Assembly: GCF_005116445.1 (NCBI RefSeq)
Contig: NZ_SWBQ01000001.1
Location: 434,001 to 498,000, forward strand
Direction of reading: 5' to 3'
DNA length: 64,000 nt
From: Pedobacter frigoris
GTDB taxonomy: Bacteria; Bacteroidota; Bacteroidia; Sphingobacteriales; Sphingobacteriaceae
The notes below the pieces were generated by a model. That model was given only the letters and a program-made list of their open reading frames with translations, was not told the DNA's origin and ran no database searches. The position numbers were made by a program, and so were the translations under genes. This document shows positions 8,499 to 18,125 of the stretch, in pieces; the first letter of the stretch is position 1, and each line of letters opens with the position of its first letter.

Positions 8499-9816
8499 CC
8501 AACGGAAGGGACGTGACCTCCAGGCTTCCATGGTGCATTTTCATGATGTTCCGTGTGATGGTTAACCCAATTCCGGAACCATTTTTTCTGGTCGTAAAGA
8601 AAGGCACAAATATCTTATCCATTAATTCCTGTGCTACGCCTCTGCCATTGTCGTGCACATCCAGGTACAGTTTGTTATGTTCAAGCCTGTAGCCAATTTC
8701 TATCACAGGATTATCAACCCCTTCCAAAGCATATATGCTGTTTGTAACCAAATTGATCAATGCCTGTTCTATCAGTTTAAGGTCGATCATGGTACTGATT
8801 TTTGAAGAAGTTTGCGCTACCTTAAGCAGGATGTTTCTTCCTGATGCAAATGGCAGCATGAGCACCTTGATGTGCTGTAAGATTTCACCGATGGTATGGT
8901 GCTTCAGCTCCGGCGTAGGCAGTTCCGCAATCAAGCGGTAGTCTTTTACAAAATCCAGCAACCCTTCAGACCTTCTTTTTATGGTTTGGATGGCCGGTTT
9001 TAAATCATCCAGTTCGTCCTCATTCAATTCTTTTTTGTGAATGATCATGCTGTTGACGGTGTCGGACAGCGAACTGATGGGCGTAATCGAATTCAGTATT
9101 TCGTGAGATATAACCCCAATGAGTCTGTTCCATGCTTCAGATTCCTTTTGCTCTATCTCATCTTTTATATTCTGGAAGGAGATGATGGTATAGTCTGTAT
9201 GGTAGAGGTTTAGTGGTATCACCTCAGTAGAAAGCTGAATGAGCTTATCCTGTATCCTGAGTTCCATAAAACGTTTTCCCCCTCTTCCAATTGCTGCTAT
9301 TTCTTTGGCAAATTGGGGGATGTGCTGCGTCAGGCGGTGCCAGTATTTATAGGCTGGGATTGCAAGCAGATTGGTCGCCGACTGGTTGAAAAATACAATC
9401 TCAGATTGCTCCTCCGAATTATTGTTTTTTATGACAATAACGCCCACAGGTACCTGTTCAAGTATGGTCTTGATCAGCTGGAACATAGAGTCCTTTTCCA
9501 GCTGCATATCCCGGTGGATCTGAATGATTTCATTAAATGATTCGTATAATTCCGGGAAGCTGCCTTTGGTCGCTTTGTTTTTGAAATTTAAAGTATTGTC
9601 CCTTGTTTTTACAGCCAGTATAAAACGCTTGATGTCTTCCCTGATCTGATTGATGTAGCTATATAAACTAATCAGACAACCGATCAGTACAATACTTGTC
9701 CCTATAATGGTAAACCAAAGCTGGGTTTTGCTGATGAGGTAAAATAGCAGCAGCGCAAGTGCGTTGATGACAATAAGCCTGGTCAGCAGCCGGAAGGTGA
9801 ATCTTGAATAAAACAT
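8461..9816 (-). CDS. NtrB-like membrane sensor histidine kinase
   Basis: Sensor kinase of 451 residues with two N-terminal membrane helices (about 11-28 and 33-53) and almost no periplasmic loop, a PAS-like region (about 110-215), an H box SHEILNSITP with phospho-accepting H238, and a complete ATPase domain (NLVTNSIYAL, DNGRGV, GSGIGLTI). Its ATG overlaps the stop of the NtrC-type regulator gene (ATGA, sharing base 9816), so the two form one two-component system. The very short periplasmic loop suggests it senses a membrane or cytoplasmic cue. Confidence 0.9.
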   Translation of the reverse strand: MFYSRFTFRLLTRLIVINALALLLFYLISKTQLWFTIIGTSIVLIGCLISLYSYINQIREDIKRFILAVKTRDNTLNFKNKATKGSFPELYESFNEIIQIHRDMQLEKDSMFQLIKTILEQVPVGVIVIKNNNSEEQSEIVFFNQSATNLLAIPAYKYWHRLTQHIPQFAKEIAAIGRGGKRFMELRIQDKLIQLSTEVIPLNLYHTDYTIISFQNIKDEIEQKESEAWNRLIGVISHEILNSITPISSLSDTVNSMIIHKKELNEDELDDLKPAIQTIKRRSEGLLDFVKDYRLIAELPTPELKHHTIGEILQHIKVLMLPFASGRNILLKVAQTSSKISTMIDLKLIEQALINLVTNSIYALEGVDNPVIEIGYRLEHNKLYLDVHDNGRGVAQELMDKIFVPFFTTRKNGSGIGLTITRNIMKMHHGSLEVTSLPLEKTTFSLVFKYD

Positions 9817-11189
9817 CAGAGGTTGAATTTTTCTATGCGCCTGTACAATGCCGCACGGGTTAAACCAAGGTCATTTGCGGCTCGTGATATGTTGCCCTTA
9901 TGTTTGTCTATCGCTTTTTGCACCATTAGCTTTTCCATCTCCTCCAGACCCATGTCCGTTTGTACTACCTGGTTTGTCCCCCCGAATTTCTGAGGACTCA
10001 ACTGCAGGTCGCTGGCACTGATCTTCAAACCATCAGACATGATAACGGCACGTTCTATGACATGCTGTAGTTCACGGACATTGCCGGGCCATTGGTAATT
10101 TAGCAGCATGTGTTCGGCCTTATGGTCGAGGCTCAGATTGCTTTTATGATATTTTGAACTGAAAGTATTCAGGAAATGACTGGCCAGCAACAGGATGTCA
10201 TCACCACGCTCTGCAAGACCGGGTAAAAACAACTCTACAGTATTGATCCTGAACAATAAATCCTGGCGGAAAGTTCCTTTAGCCACCATCTCATTTAATG
10301 GCATATTGGTAGCTGTGATGAGGCGCACATTGATCTTTCGTTCTTTGCTCTCGCCCAGGCGGTTAACCGTTCTGTTCTGGATCACACTCAGTAATTTTGC
10401 CTGCAGCGGCAGTGATAAGTTTCCGATCTCGTCCAGGAAAATGGTACCTCCTTCGGCCATTTCAAACCTTCCGGGCTTATCATCCTTTGCATCGGTAAAT
10501 GCACCCTTTGCATAACCAAAGAGTTCACTTTCAAATAGGTTTTCGTTTAGAGCGCCCAGGTCCACATGCATGAAGATCTGGTTTTTCCGCTGCGATAATT
10601 GGTGCAGTTCATAGGCAAATACCTGTTTTCCTGTCCCGTTTTCTCCCAGTATGAGTACATTAGCGTCGGTAGGGGCTACTTTAATTAAGGTATTTTGCAG
10701 TTGTTTGATCGGTTCAGAATGTCCGATGATATGTTCAAATTTCCTGTTGATGTCTTTTTGTAAGGAAGAGTGGATCTTTTCAAGTTTTTTTACTTTTTTG
10801 TTAGACTGGCGTAGCTTCGAGGCTGCCGAGAGGGTGGCAAAGAGCTTCTCATTCTCCCAGGGTTTTAATATGAAATCTGTAGCCCCTTTTTTTATGGCCT
10901 GTACAGCGAGCTCTACGTTTCCATAGGCCGTCATCAGGATCACCACATAATCTTTATCTATCGATAAAATATGCTCCAGCCAATATAAGCCTTCACGGCC
11001 ATCACTTACACCCTTCTGGTAATTCATATCCAGCAAAATGATGTCGATTTCATTTCTGCTCAACAAGACGTTGATTTCTTTGGGTGATTTACAGGTGATC
11101 ACCTGACTGAAATGCTGCTTCAAAAACAGCTTTGCACTCAGCAGAATATCATCGTCGTCATCAATTACTAAAACGTTGGCTTCTATCAT
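9816..11189 (-). CDS. Sigma-54-dependent NtrC-family response regulator
   Basis: Three domains in order: receiver (phosphorylation at D54), sigma-54-interacting AAA+ ATPase with Walker A GENGTGKQ (182-189), and a C-terminal Fis-type helix-turn-helix (NISRAANDLGLTRAALYRR). The sigma-54 contact loop reads GAFTDA (229-234) rather than the textbook GAFTGA. I place the start at the ATG at 11189 because the receiver fold begins at once (IEANVLVIDDD); an in-frame ATG 21 bases upstream adds seven residues. It is co-transcribed with the sensor kinase and divergent from a transporter cluster that has a sigma-54 promoter, which is its probable target. Confidence 0.93.
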   Translation of the reverse strand: MIEANVLVIDDDDDILLSAKLFLKQHFSQVITCKSPKEINVLLSRNEIDIILLDMNYQKGVSDGREGLYWLEHILSIDKDYVVILMTAYGNVELAVQAIKKGATDFILKPWENEKLFATLSAASKLRQSNKKVKKLEKIHSSLQKDINRKFEHIIGHSEPIKQLQNTLIKVAPTDANVLILGENGTGKQVFAYELHQLSQRKNQIFMHVDLGALNENLFESELFGYAKGAFTDAKDDKPGRFEMAEGGTIFLDEIGNLSLPLQAKLLSVIQNRTVNRLGESKERKINVRLITATNMPLNEMVAKGTFRQDLLFRINTVELFLPGLAERGDDILLLASHFLNTFSSKYHKSNLSLDHKAEHMLLNYQWPGNVRELQHVIERAVIMSDGLKISASDLQLSPQKFGGTNQVVQTDMGLEEMEKLMVQKAIDKHKGNISRAANDLGLTRAALYRRIEKFNL

Positions 11190-11221
11190 AACAAACAGGC
11201 ATTTGATCAAAAATAATAAAA

Positions 11222-11260
11222 GTGTTCGATGATGTACAGGAACTGTCCGCTTATGAACAC
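11222..11260. promoter_or_regulatory. Possible enhancer site of the NtrC-type regulator
   Basis: Inverted arms gtgttc (11222-11227) and gaacac (11255-11260) flank a small palindrome acag-gaa-ctgt (11236-11246). The site lies about 60-100 bases upstream of the sigma-54 promoter, where activator sites of this family normally sit. This is inference from symmetry and position only. Confidence 0.3.
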
Positions 11261-11320
11261 CTTTAAAATAGATTGTTTTTTAAGGGGCTTTAAATCAGTT
11301 GTTTGTATCCTTGTTTTCCA

Positions 11321-11337
11321 TTGGCATAACCTTGGCT
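11321..11337 (+). promoter_or_regulatory. Sigma-54 (RpoN) promoter of the export cluster
   Basis: TTGGCATAACCTTGGCT matches the -24/-12 consensus TGGCAC-N5-TTGC in its key positions: GG (11323-11324) and GC (11335-11336) are separated by exactly 10 bases. Transcription would start near 11348, about 20 bases before the first ATG. A divergent sigma-54 activator gene next door strengthens the call. Confidence 0.7.
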
Positions 11338-11367
11338 CAGCGCATCGTATAAATGCAATAAAGTTCG

Positions 11368-12612
11368 ATGGACAAGATTATAGAGAAAAAGAGATTTAGT
11401 AAAAAGAAGCTGCTGACACTGGGGGCAATATTGGCTTTTGTAGGCCTGGTAGCTTATGGCTATAGTCTATCCCTGAACAAAATTTATAAAGCTGATGCAG
11501 ATAAATTAACTGTGAATAAGGTAATCTATGGGGATTTTGAGGATGTAGTACTGATCAATGGCAGTGTGGTTCCACTGACTTCTGTGATCGTGAGTTCGCC
11601 CGAAGGCGGTACAGTGGCTGAGATATTTACGGAGAATGGAGCGACCATAGAGAAAGGGACACCATTGCTCAGAATTACCAACCCAAATGCATTGTCCAGT
11701 TATACCTCCAGCGAAACCAGCATTACGGAACAGATTAACCAACTGAGAAAGCTCCGCCTGGACCTGGAACAAAATCAAAGGGTCATGAGTCAGGACATGA
11801 TGGAAATTGAGAACAGCCTGCGCACGGCGACCAGGAAGTACAGGATCGACAGTACGCTGTATTCAAAGAAAGTAATTACCCAGCAGGAGTTTAATGTCTC
11901 CAGTCAGGATTATGAATATTATCAGGGGCGTAAAAAGATATTAAAAGAGGCAGTAAGACAGGAAAACCAAAGCCGTGTCATGCAGTTACAGCAGATAGAT
12001 TTTTCAATTGGCAGAATGAATGAGAGTCTGGAGACCATCAGGCAAAATATTGAGAATATGACCATTAAAGCACCTGTGTCAGGTAAACTGTCTTCCTATG
12101 ATCCGGTAATAGGTAAGTCATACGGAGGAAATGAAATGCTGGGTAAAATTGACGTATTGCAGGGATACAAACTGCAGGCCAGCGTGGATGAATATTATGT
12201 AAACAGAGTGAAGGAAGGGCAATCAGCCACCTGTGAATTTGACGGTAAAACTTATTCCCTTATTGTACGAAAAGTGATCCCGGAGATTACCTCAGGACAG
12301 TTTCAGGTAGAGCTGATCTTCAACGGAAAAGCACCTGATGAACTTAGAAGGGGACTTTCATTACAATTAAAGCTAACTTTATCAGACAACAGTAAGTCGT
12401 TGTTGCTAGCACAAGGCCAATTTTTTCAGAGTACCGGAGGTTCATGGGCGTTTGTAGTGAAGCATGGTAAAGCAGCAAAGAGAAATATAAAGATCGGACG
12501 TAAAAACTATCAGTATTATGAAGTACTGGAAGGGTTACAAAAGAATGAGGAGGTCATCACTTCATCCTACGATCAGTTTAATCAATATGACATCATAGAA
12601 CTTAGCAAATAA
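11368..12612 (+). CDS. Periplasmic adaptor (HlyD/MacA-like membrane fusion protein)
   Basis: Links an inner-membrane ABC transporter to the periplasm or an outer-membrane channel. There is one N-terminal membrane helix (about 15-34), a lipoyl-like half (SPEGGTVAEIFTENGATIEKG), a long alpha-helical hairpin (about 110-235), the second lipoyl half (TIKAPVSGKLSSYDP) and a C-terminal beta-barrel. At 414 residues it has the normal length. It is the first gene after the sigma-54 promoter and is followed after 9 bases by an ABC ATPase, so it probably serves the permeases downstream. Confidence 0.88.
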   Translation: MDKIIEKKRFSKKKLLTLGAILAFVGLVAYGYSLSLNKIYKADADKLTVNKVIYGDFEDVVLINGSVVPLTSVIVSSPEGGTVAEIFTENGATIEKGTPLLRITNPNALSSYTSSETSITEQINQLRKLRLDLEQNQRVMSQDMMEIENSLRTATRKYRIDSTLYSKKVITQQEFNVSSQDYEYYQGRKKILKEAVRQENQSRVMQLQQIDFSIGRMNESLETIRQNIENMTIKAPVSGKLSSYDPVIGKSYGGNEMLGKIDVLQGYKLQASVDEYYVNRVKEGQSATCEFDGKTYSLIVRKVIPEITSGQFQVELIFNGKAPDELRRGLSLQLKLTLSDNSKSLLLAQGQFFQSTGGSWAFVVKHGKAAKRNIKIGRKNYQYYEVLEGLQKNEEVITSSYDQFNQYDIIELSK

Positions 12613-12621
12613 AATATAACC

Positions 12622-13320
12622 ATGATCAGAATAGAAAAGCTGGAAAAAATATATAAGACAGAGGAGATCGAAACCACGGCATTAAACGATATCAATCTCC
12701 ACGTAAAAGAAGGGGAGTTTGTTTCCATCATGGGCCCCTCCGGCTGTGGCAAGTCAACGCTCCTGAATGTGATGGGATTGCTGGATAAGCCTGAAAAAGG
12801 AAGCTATCATTTCATGGATACCGAACTTCTGGGTTTGAACGATAGGGAGCGGGCGAATTTCAGAAAAAGAAATATGGGCTTTGTCTTTCAAAACTTCAAC
12901 CTGATTGATGAACTGACCGTATTTGAAAATATTGAACTGCCTCTCATTTATAATAAAATAGCCACATCGGAGCGTAAAAGACTGGTCAACGAGATCATTG
13001 AAAGAATGAACATTGTAAACCGTAGCGGCCATTTCCCACAACAACTCTCTGGAGGACAGCAGCAGCGTGTTGCTGTTGCCAGAGCTTTGGTCACCAAACC
13101 CAAACTCGTACTGGCGGATGAGCCTACAGGCAACCTGGATAGTTCACATGGTAATGAAGTAATGGAATTGCTTTGTGAATTAAACGAGGCGGGAACGACT
13201 ATTGTGATGGTAACCCACTCTTCGCATGATGCCAGCTTCTCTAACCGGATCATTAATCTGAAAGATGGCCATGTGATCTCCGAGAAAATGAATAAGGGAA
13301 GAAATGAAGAACTGATCTAA
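12622..13320 (+). CDS. ABC transporter ATP-binding protein (MacB/LolD type)
   Basis: A 232-residue ATPase with all motifs: Walker A GPSGCGKST (38-46), Q-loop FVFQNFNL, signature LSGGQQQR, Walker B/D-loop LVLADEPTGNLDS and the switch histidine VTHSS. The closest functional class is the MacB/LolD/FtsE family, which powers FtsX-type permeases by mechanotransmission instead of moving substrate through the membrane. It lies 10 bases upstream of three such permeases. Confidence 0.93.
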   Translation: MIRIEKLEKIYKTEEIETTALNDINLHVKEGEFVSIMGPSGCGKSTLLNVMGLLDKPEKGSYHFMDTELLGLNDRERANFRKRNMGFVFQNFNLIDELTVFENIELPLIYNKIATSERKRLVNEIIERMNIVNRSGHFPQQLSGGQQQRVAVARALVTKPKLVLADEPTGNLDSSHGNEVMELLCELNEAGTTIVMVTHSSHDASFSNRIINLKDGHVISEKMNKGRNEELI

Positions 13321-13330
13321 ATCCAATATC

Positions 13331-15724
13331 ATGTTTAGAATTAACCTCAAAATTGCATTCAGAAATATCTGGAAAAATAGGCTTACCGCGTCGATTAAAT
13401 TATTTGGTCTCATTGCAGGACTGGCGAGTGTGGTATTACTGGTAGCCTATGTGTTGTTTGAATTGTCTTACGACAGGCACAACCTGAATGCTGATCGCAT
13501 TTACAGGTTGCACGTTGTGCAGACTGACGGTGAGAATGAAAGTATTCATATGCCTTCAGGGATGGTTGAAATGATGAAACAGGAAATCCCCGAAGTGGAA
13601 GAAGGAACCTATTTGAGTATTTATGAAACGCCTATACAGGTTGACAGGAATATGTTTAAAGTAAAGATCCTAAGGACTACAGCATCTTTTTTTGACCTGT
13701 TTACGGTTCCCCTAAAAGAGGGGGCTGATCGTAATACGGTTTTAAAAGAACCTAAGGAAGCCCTCGTTTCTGCTGCCTTTGCCAAACAGGCATTTCCCGG
13801 ACAATCTGCCATAGGTAAGACCATTTCATTAAATCTAAACAGCACTCCATACCTCATCAGCGGTATCATTGGAGACATTCCTAAAGCATCGCATTTTCAT
13901 GGAGACATATTGGTGAAATCCAACCTCAAGCAGGTAGTGAACTGGCGAGGGTATACCTCAGCTCCCCAATACATCCTATTAAAAAAGGGAACATCCCCCG
14001 CAACAGTATTGGCAAAAATGAAGAGCTTGTACAAGAAATACCAGTTTCCAGAAAAGATAGCGCTAAAGCTGATGCCGCTTACTGATATTCATTTGCATTC
14101 CCATACCTCTGGTGAACTGGAGCCTAATAGTGACATTAAATATATTTATATTTTCTCGATTGTGGCGTCTCTCATCTTATTGATAGCTGTGGTGAACTTC
14201 ATCAACCTTACCGTTGCGGCATCTTTAAAGAGAAGTAAAGAAATAGGTGTTAAGAAAGTGCTTGGTGCATCTATGCAGCAATTAAAGGTTCAGTTTCTGA
14301 GCGAAAGCTACATCTATTTCATAGCGGCTACTTTTGTGGTATTTCTAATTATAATGGATCTGATACCCTTGTTAGGTAACAGACTTGGTATCAACATCAC
14401 ATTTTCAGAGGTGTTTAATCTGAAGATGATCGGCATTTCGCTGACCATCATTGTACTTTCAGGTTTCATTGCGGCTTTTTATCCGGCTATGGTGCTGTCC
14501 AGAATGATGCCTGCTGATACACTGAAAGGCTATACAGGACATATTCCAGGCAAAGGAGGATTCAAGAAATTCCTGGTTGTATTTCAGTTTGCCATCAGTG
14601 CATTGCTCATGGTATGCACCATGGTTATCTATAGTCAGTTGAAATACATCAGCAATAAGAATCTTGGTTTCGATAAAGATCAGGTATTGGTTACTTCCTA
14701 TAATATGCTCGACAACAGGTTTACCGGATTTAAAGAAGCACTGCTGAAGGAAAAAGGAGTTAAGTCATTGAGCATATCTACATTTAATCCTGGCGTTTCC
14801 TACGGAGGAACGTCCTCCTGGACAAACGACGGCGATACTACCAAATATGAGATGGAAATGGTGTACTGCGACCTTGATTTTATGAAAACGCTGGATATTA
14901 AGGTGTTGAAGGGTAGGTCTTTTTCTGAAGCCACACCTGCTGAATTAAAGGCTTTCAATACAGAAGGGCAGGGCCTGACTGAAAAACAACAGCGGGAGCT
15001 TGAAATGCGAAATCCTATATTGCTGAATGAAGCAGCCGCCAAAAGCCTGAATATAAAAAACGTCGACACCTTGTTGCTGGCAGGAGGCCTTCAGGGGAAG
15101 GTTATTGGCGTGGTGACTGATTTCAATGGGATGTCGCTACACAATAAAGTGAAGCCGGTTGCGCTTTATTTGCAGCCGAAAACTACGTCAGGATATACCT
15201 ATGTTAAAATGGAGACTGATGACCTGCCGGCCACCCGTAAAACCATTGAAGCCCTATGGAAAAAGCATTTTCCTGATGTGGTAACCGAATTTCAGTTTCT
15301 GGATCAATATCTGGAGAAACTCTATGTTTCAGAGATGCGCCTGGGCTCAATATTTATCGTTTTTGCCGGCATGGCCATATTCTTATGCTGTATTGGCTTG
15401 TTCGGAATAGTGTATTATGAACTCGAGCAAAAAACCAAAGAGATTGCCATCCGTAAGGTGCTGGGTGCTTCTTTAAATGATCTGCTGACGCTCATGAATA
15501 AGAACTTTGTGATCATGGTGCTCATCGCCAATGTGATCATATGGCCGATCGCCTATTTACTAATCAATAAATGGCTCAGTACCTTTTATTACCGGATTTC
15601 ATTATCGTACTGGCCTTTTGTCTGGGCAATGCTCATTTGCCTGGTACTTACCATTCTTACGGTTTCTCTGAAAGCATTAAGCACAATCAAAAAATCACCT
15701 GTTGATACTTTAAAATACGAATAA
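13331..15724 (+). CDS. FtsX/MacB-like ABC permease, paralogue 1
   Basis: A 797-residue permease made of two FtsX-type halves. It opens with the family start MFRINLKIAFRNIWKN and a membrane helix, followed by a large MacB-like periplasmic domain, three helices from about 275 to 400, a new N-terminal-like segment (FKKFLVVFQFAISALLM), a second periplasmic domain and three last helices. It ends in VDTLKYE, a tail shared by all four paralogues. The receptor domains diverge much more than the membrane parts, suggesting different substrates or partners. Confidence 0.9.
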   Translation: MFRINLKIAFRNIWKNRLTASIKLFGLIAGLASVVLLVAYVLFELSYDRHNLNADRIYRLHVVQTDGENESIHMPSGMVEMMKQEIPEVEEGTYLSIYETPIQVDRNMFKVKILRTTASFFDLFTVPLKEGADRNTVLKEPKEALVSAAFAKQAFPGQSAIGKTISLNLNSTPYLISGIIGDIPKASHFHGDILVKSNLKQVVNWRGYTSAPQYILLKKGTSPATVLAKMKSLYKKYQFPEKIALKLMPLTDIHLHSHTSGELEPNSDIKYIYIFSIVASLILLIAVVNFINLTVAASLKRSKEIGVKKVLGASMQQLKVQFLSESYIYFIAATFVVFLIIMDLIPLLGNRLGINITFSEVFNLKMIGISLTIIVLSGFIAAFYPAMVLSRMMPADTLKGYTGHIPGKGGFKKFLVVFQFAISALLMVCTMVIYSQLKYISNKNLGFDKDQVLVTSYNMLDNRFTGFKEALLKEKGVKSLSISTFNPGVSYGGTSSWTNDGDTTKYEMEMVYCDLDFMKTLDIKVLKGRSFSEATPAELKAFNTEGQGLTEKQQRELEMRNPILLNEAAAKSLNIKNVDTLLLAGGLQGKVIGVVTDFNGMSLHNKVKPVALYLQPKTTSGYTYVKMETDDLPATRKTIEALWKKHFPDVVTEFQFLDQYLEKLYVSEMRLGSIFIVFAGMAIFLCCIGLFGIVYYELEQKTKEIAIRKVLGASLNDLLTLMNKNFVIMVLIANVIIWPIAYLLINKWLSTFYYRISLSYWPFVWAMLICLVLTILTVSLKALSTIKKSPVDTLKYE

Positions 15725-15732
15725 GGAGCCCT

Positions 15733-18108
15733 ATGTTTAGAATGAACCTGAAAATCGCATTGCGCAACCTTTGGAAAAATAAGGTATATACTGCCATTAA
15801 TATCGGTGGACTGTCTATTGCATTAGCGGCATTTATCATAGTTGTACTTTATGTCAACTATGAAACCAGCTATGATAAGAACCTACCAAATTATGACCGG
15901 ATTTACCTGGTGGGCCGCAGTATGCCTGATTTTAAAACAGATTATACACCCGCGCCATTAGCGAAGGCAATCAGGCAGAATTTTCCGGAAGTGGAACTGG
16001 CGGGACTGACCAAAAACATGGGATTTGAAATGCCGGTAAGTTCAGATCATGGGAAAATATTTTCAAGTAATGCGCTGCAAGTAGAATCTGAAGTGGCAAA
16101 AATGTTCGATATCGATCCCCGGGATGGCCTTCCGGCTAATGATGCTGGGTTAAAAGCGTATCTGCCCCGACCTTTATACAAACAGCTTTTTCCCAAAGAA
16201 AGCATGAAGCCCCCACAAATGGTGGCATTAGGTCCCAGTAATGGAGCACAGGCCGAGAAGGTTTCAGGCACTATAGATAGAGATGATGAACATTCTAATC
16301 TGAAGTTTGACCTCCTGGCCCTGGGCAATGACATTAGTTTTGGGGATCAGGATTATGGGGCCAATAATTTCAAAACCTTTATACAGGTAAAAAAGGGTAC
16401 AGATGTAAAAGCCCTGCAGGAAAAAATAGACCGCTTGTATAAAAAGGAAGTCGTCAAAGCCGGGGTGTCGCCGACAGACAGGAGAATTGCTGGGAGGTCA
16501 GTTATATTTCTTGACCCTCTTAAAAACCTGCACCTCAGGCCAGCCGCCGGTAGCGATGCAAATTATAAAGTGGTGATGGCCTTATTTGGATTGGGCATAT
16601 TGGTCATGGTGATTGCCTGTATTAATTTTACCAATCTGACCATTGCGCAAGCCACAAAAAGGGCAAAAGAGGTAGGGGTCAAAAAGGTACTTGGTGCCTA
16701 CCGCTTCAACCTTACTTTCCAATTTCTTGCAGAAATCTTCATGCAGTGTGTGCTAGCACTCATAATGGGGTTGATCGTGGCTGAAATACTGCTCCCCGTT
16801 TTTAATAATTTGTTCAGCACACCCTTGTCGCTATGGCGAAGCAATACCACCCTGTATTGGCAATTGCCACTGCTGTTGTTGCTGATTACCATTATTTCGG
16901 GAATCTATCCGGCCCTGGTACTTTCCGGATTTAAGCCGGCTGCGGTACTGAAAGGCAATCTGCAGACCAGTTATAAAACGTTGTGGCTGAGAAATGCACT
17001 GCTGGCCGGACAATTTGGGATTGCAATCATCTTCATCACCGGATTGTTTATCGTGAACAGTCAGTTGAAATACATGCGTACGGAGGATACAGGTTTCAAA
17101 CCTGAACAGGTGATCAGCATAAAAAATATGGTGCTGTATTCGCAGCCCTGGAGCTTCAGGGATGTAAGGGAGAAGATCTCCAAAATACCGGGGGTTAATT
17201 ATGTCACTGTCGCTTCTGATATTCCAGATGGCTCTAAAGCGGGGACAATGAACTACAAGATTGACGGAAAGGAGGCTTCCAGCGATTTTCTCTATGTAGA
17301 TTTTGATTATTTTGAAACACTCGGCATTCGTCTGAAAGAAGGACGTCTTTTCTCCTGGAAGTTCAATGCTGATACCGCCAATTCAGCTATTTTAAATGAA
17401 AGTGCTGTGGCTAGATATGGTGTTAAAGATCCGGTAGGGAAGACCATCAGAGGCTGTGATATCGATTATAAGATTGTAGGTGTGGTAAAGGACTTTAAAT
17501 CACAAGGGTTTCAGACAGCGGTAGAGCCAACAGTCTATACTATCAAAAATCCTTGTGGTAATTTCAAGACCAAAATCATGATCAATGTAGATGAACAAAG
17601 GATGGCACTTGTCCTCACTACTTTAAAATCGCAATGGTCGTCGATCAATAAATTGGATGGAGATGATTTCAGATATGATTTTCTGGATGAACTCTATGGC
17701 AGGTTATTCAAAAAGCAAGAGCAGTTGCAGGCCGTATTCTTCTTCGCGGCCGTACTTACTATTTTTATAGCCGTATTGGGATTGTTTGCTTTCTCTGCTT
17801 TTACCACAAACAGCAGGATCAAGGAAATCTCTATCCGCAAAGTATTAGGGGCTACAGATTTTCAGGTGCTGAAATTATTGAATACCTATTTCATCTGGAT
17901 CATACTTGTAGCCAATCTGGTAGCCTGGCCGCTCACTTATATGCTGGCGAAAAAGTGGTTGCAGACATTCGCTTACCGCATTGAGATGCCAATATTGCCC
18001 TTTCTTGTTGCCGCAGTCGTTACGTCCGTACTAACCATTATTATTGTAAGTATACAGGCGCAAAAGGCCGTACGGAGGAATCCGGCAGAAGTATTGAAAT
18101 ACGAATAA
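15733..18108 (+). CDS. FtsX/MacB-like ABC permease, paralogue 2
   Basis: A 791-residue double-FtsX permease that starts MFRMNLKIALRNLWKN and ends AEVLKYE. The coupling segments AKEVGVKKVLGA (first half) and IKEISIRKVLGA (second half), typical of cytoplasmic loops that touch the ATPase, are both intact. It begins 8 bases after paralogue 1 with the same N-terminal pattern, so it looks like a tandem duplication followed by divergence of the periplasmic parts. Confidence 0.9.
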   Translation: MFRMNLKIALRNLWKNKVYTAINIGGLSIALAAFIIVVLYVNYETSYDKNLPNYDRIYLVGRSMPDFKTDYTPAPLAKAIRQNFPEVELAGLTKNMGFEMPVSSDHGKIFSSNALQVESEVAKMFDIDPRDGLPANDAGLKAYLPRPLYKQLFPKESMKPPQMVALGPSNGAQAEKVSGTIDRDDEHSNLKFDLLALGNDISFGDQDYGANNFKTFIQVKKGTDVKALQEKIDRLYKKEVVKAGVSPTDRRIAGRSVIFLDPLKNLHLRPAAGSDANYKVVMALFGLGILVMVIACINFTNLTIAQATKRAKEVGVKKVLGAYRFNLTFQFLAEIFMQCVLALIMGLIVAEILLPVFNNLFSTPLSLWRSNTTLYWQLPLLLLLITIISGIYPALVLSGFKPAAVLKGNLQTSYKTLWLRNALLAGQFGIAIIFITGLFIVNSQLKYMRTEDTGFKPEQVISIKNMVLYSQPWSFRDVREKISKIPGVNYVTVASDIPDGSKAGTMNYKIDGKEASSDFLYVDFDYFETLGIRLKEGRLFSWKFNADTANSAILNESAVARYGVKDPVGKTIRGCDIDYKIVGVVKDFKSQGFQTAVEPTVYTIKNPCGNFKTKIMINVDEQRMALVLTTLKSQWSSINKLDGDDFRYDFLDELYGRLFKKQEQLQAVFFFAAVLTIFIAVLGLFAFSAFTTNSRIKEISIRKVLGATDFQVLKLLNTYFIWIILVANLVAWPLTYMLAKKWLQTFAYRIEMPILPFLVAAVVTSVLTIIIVSIQAQKAVRRNPAEVLKYE

Positions 18109-18125
18109 ATTTAAATAATAGGGCC

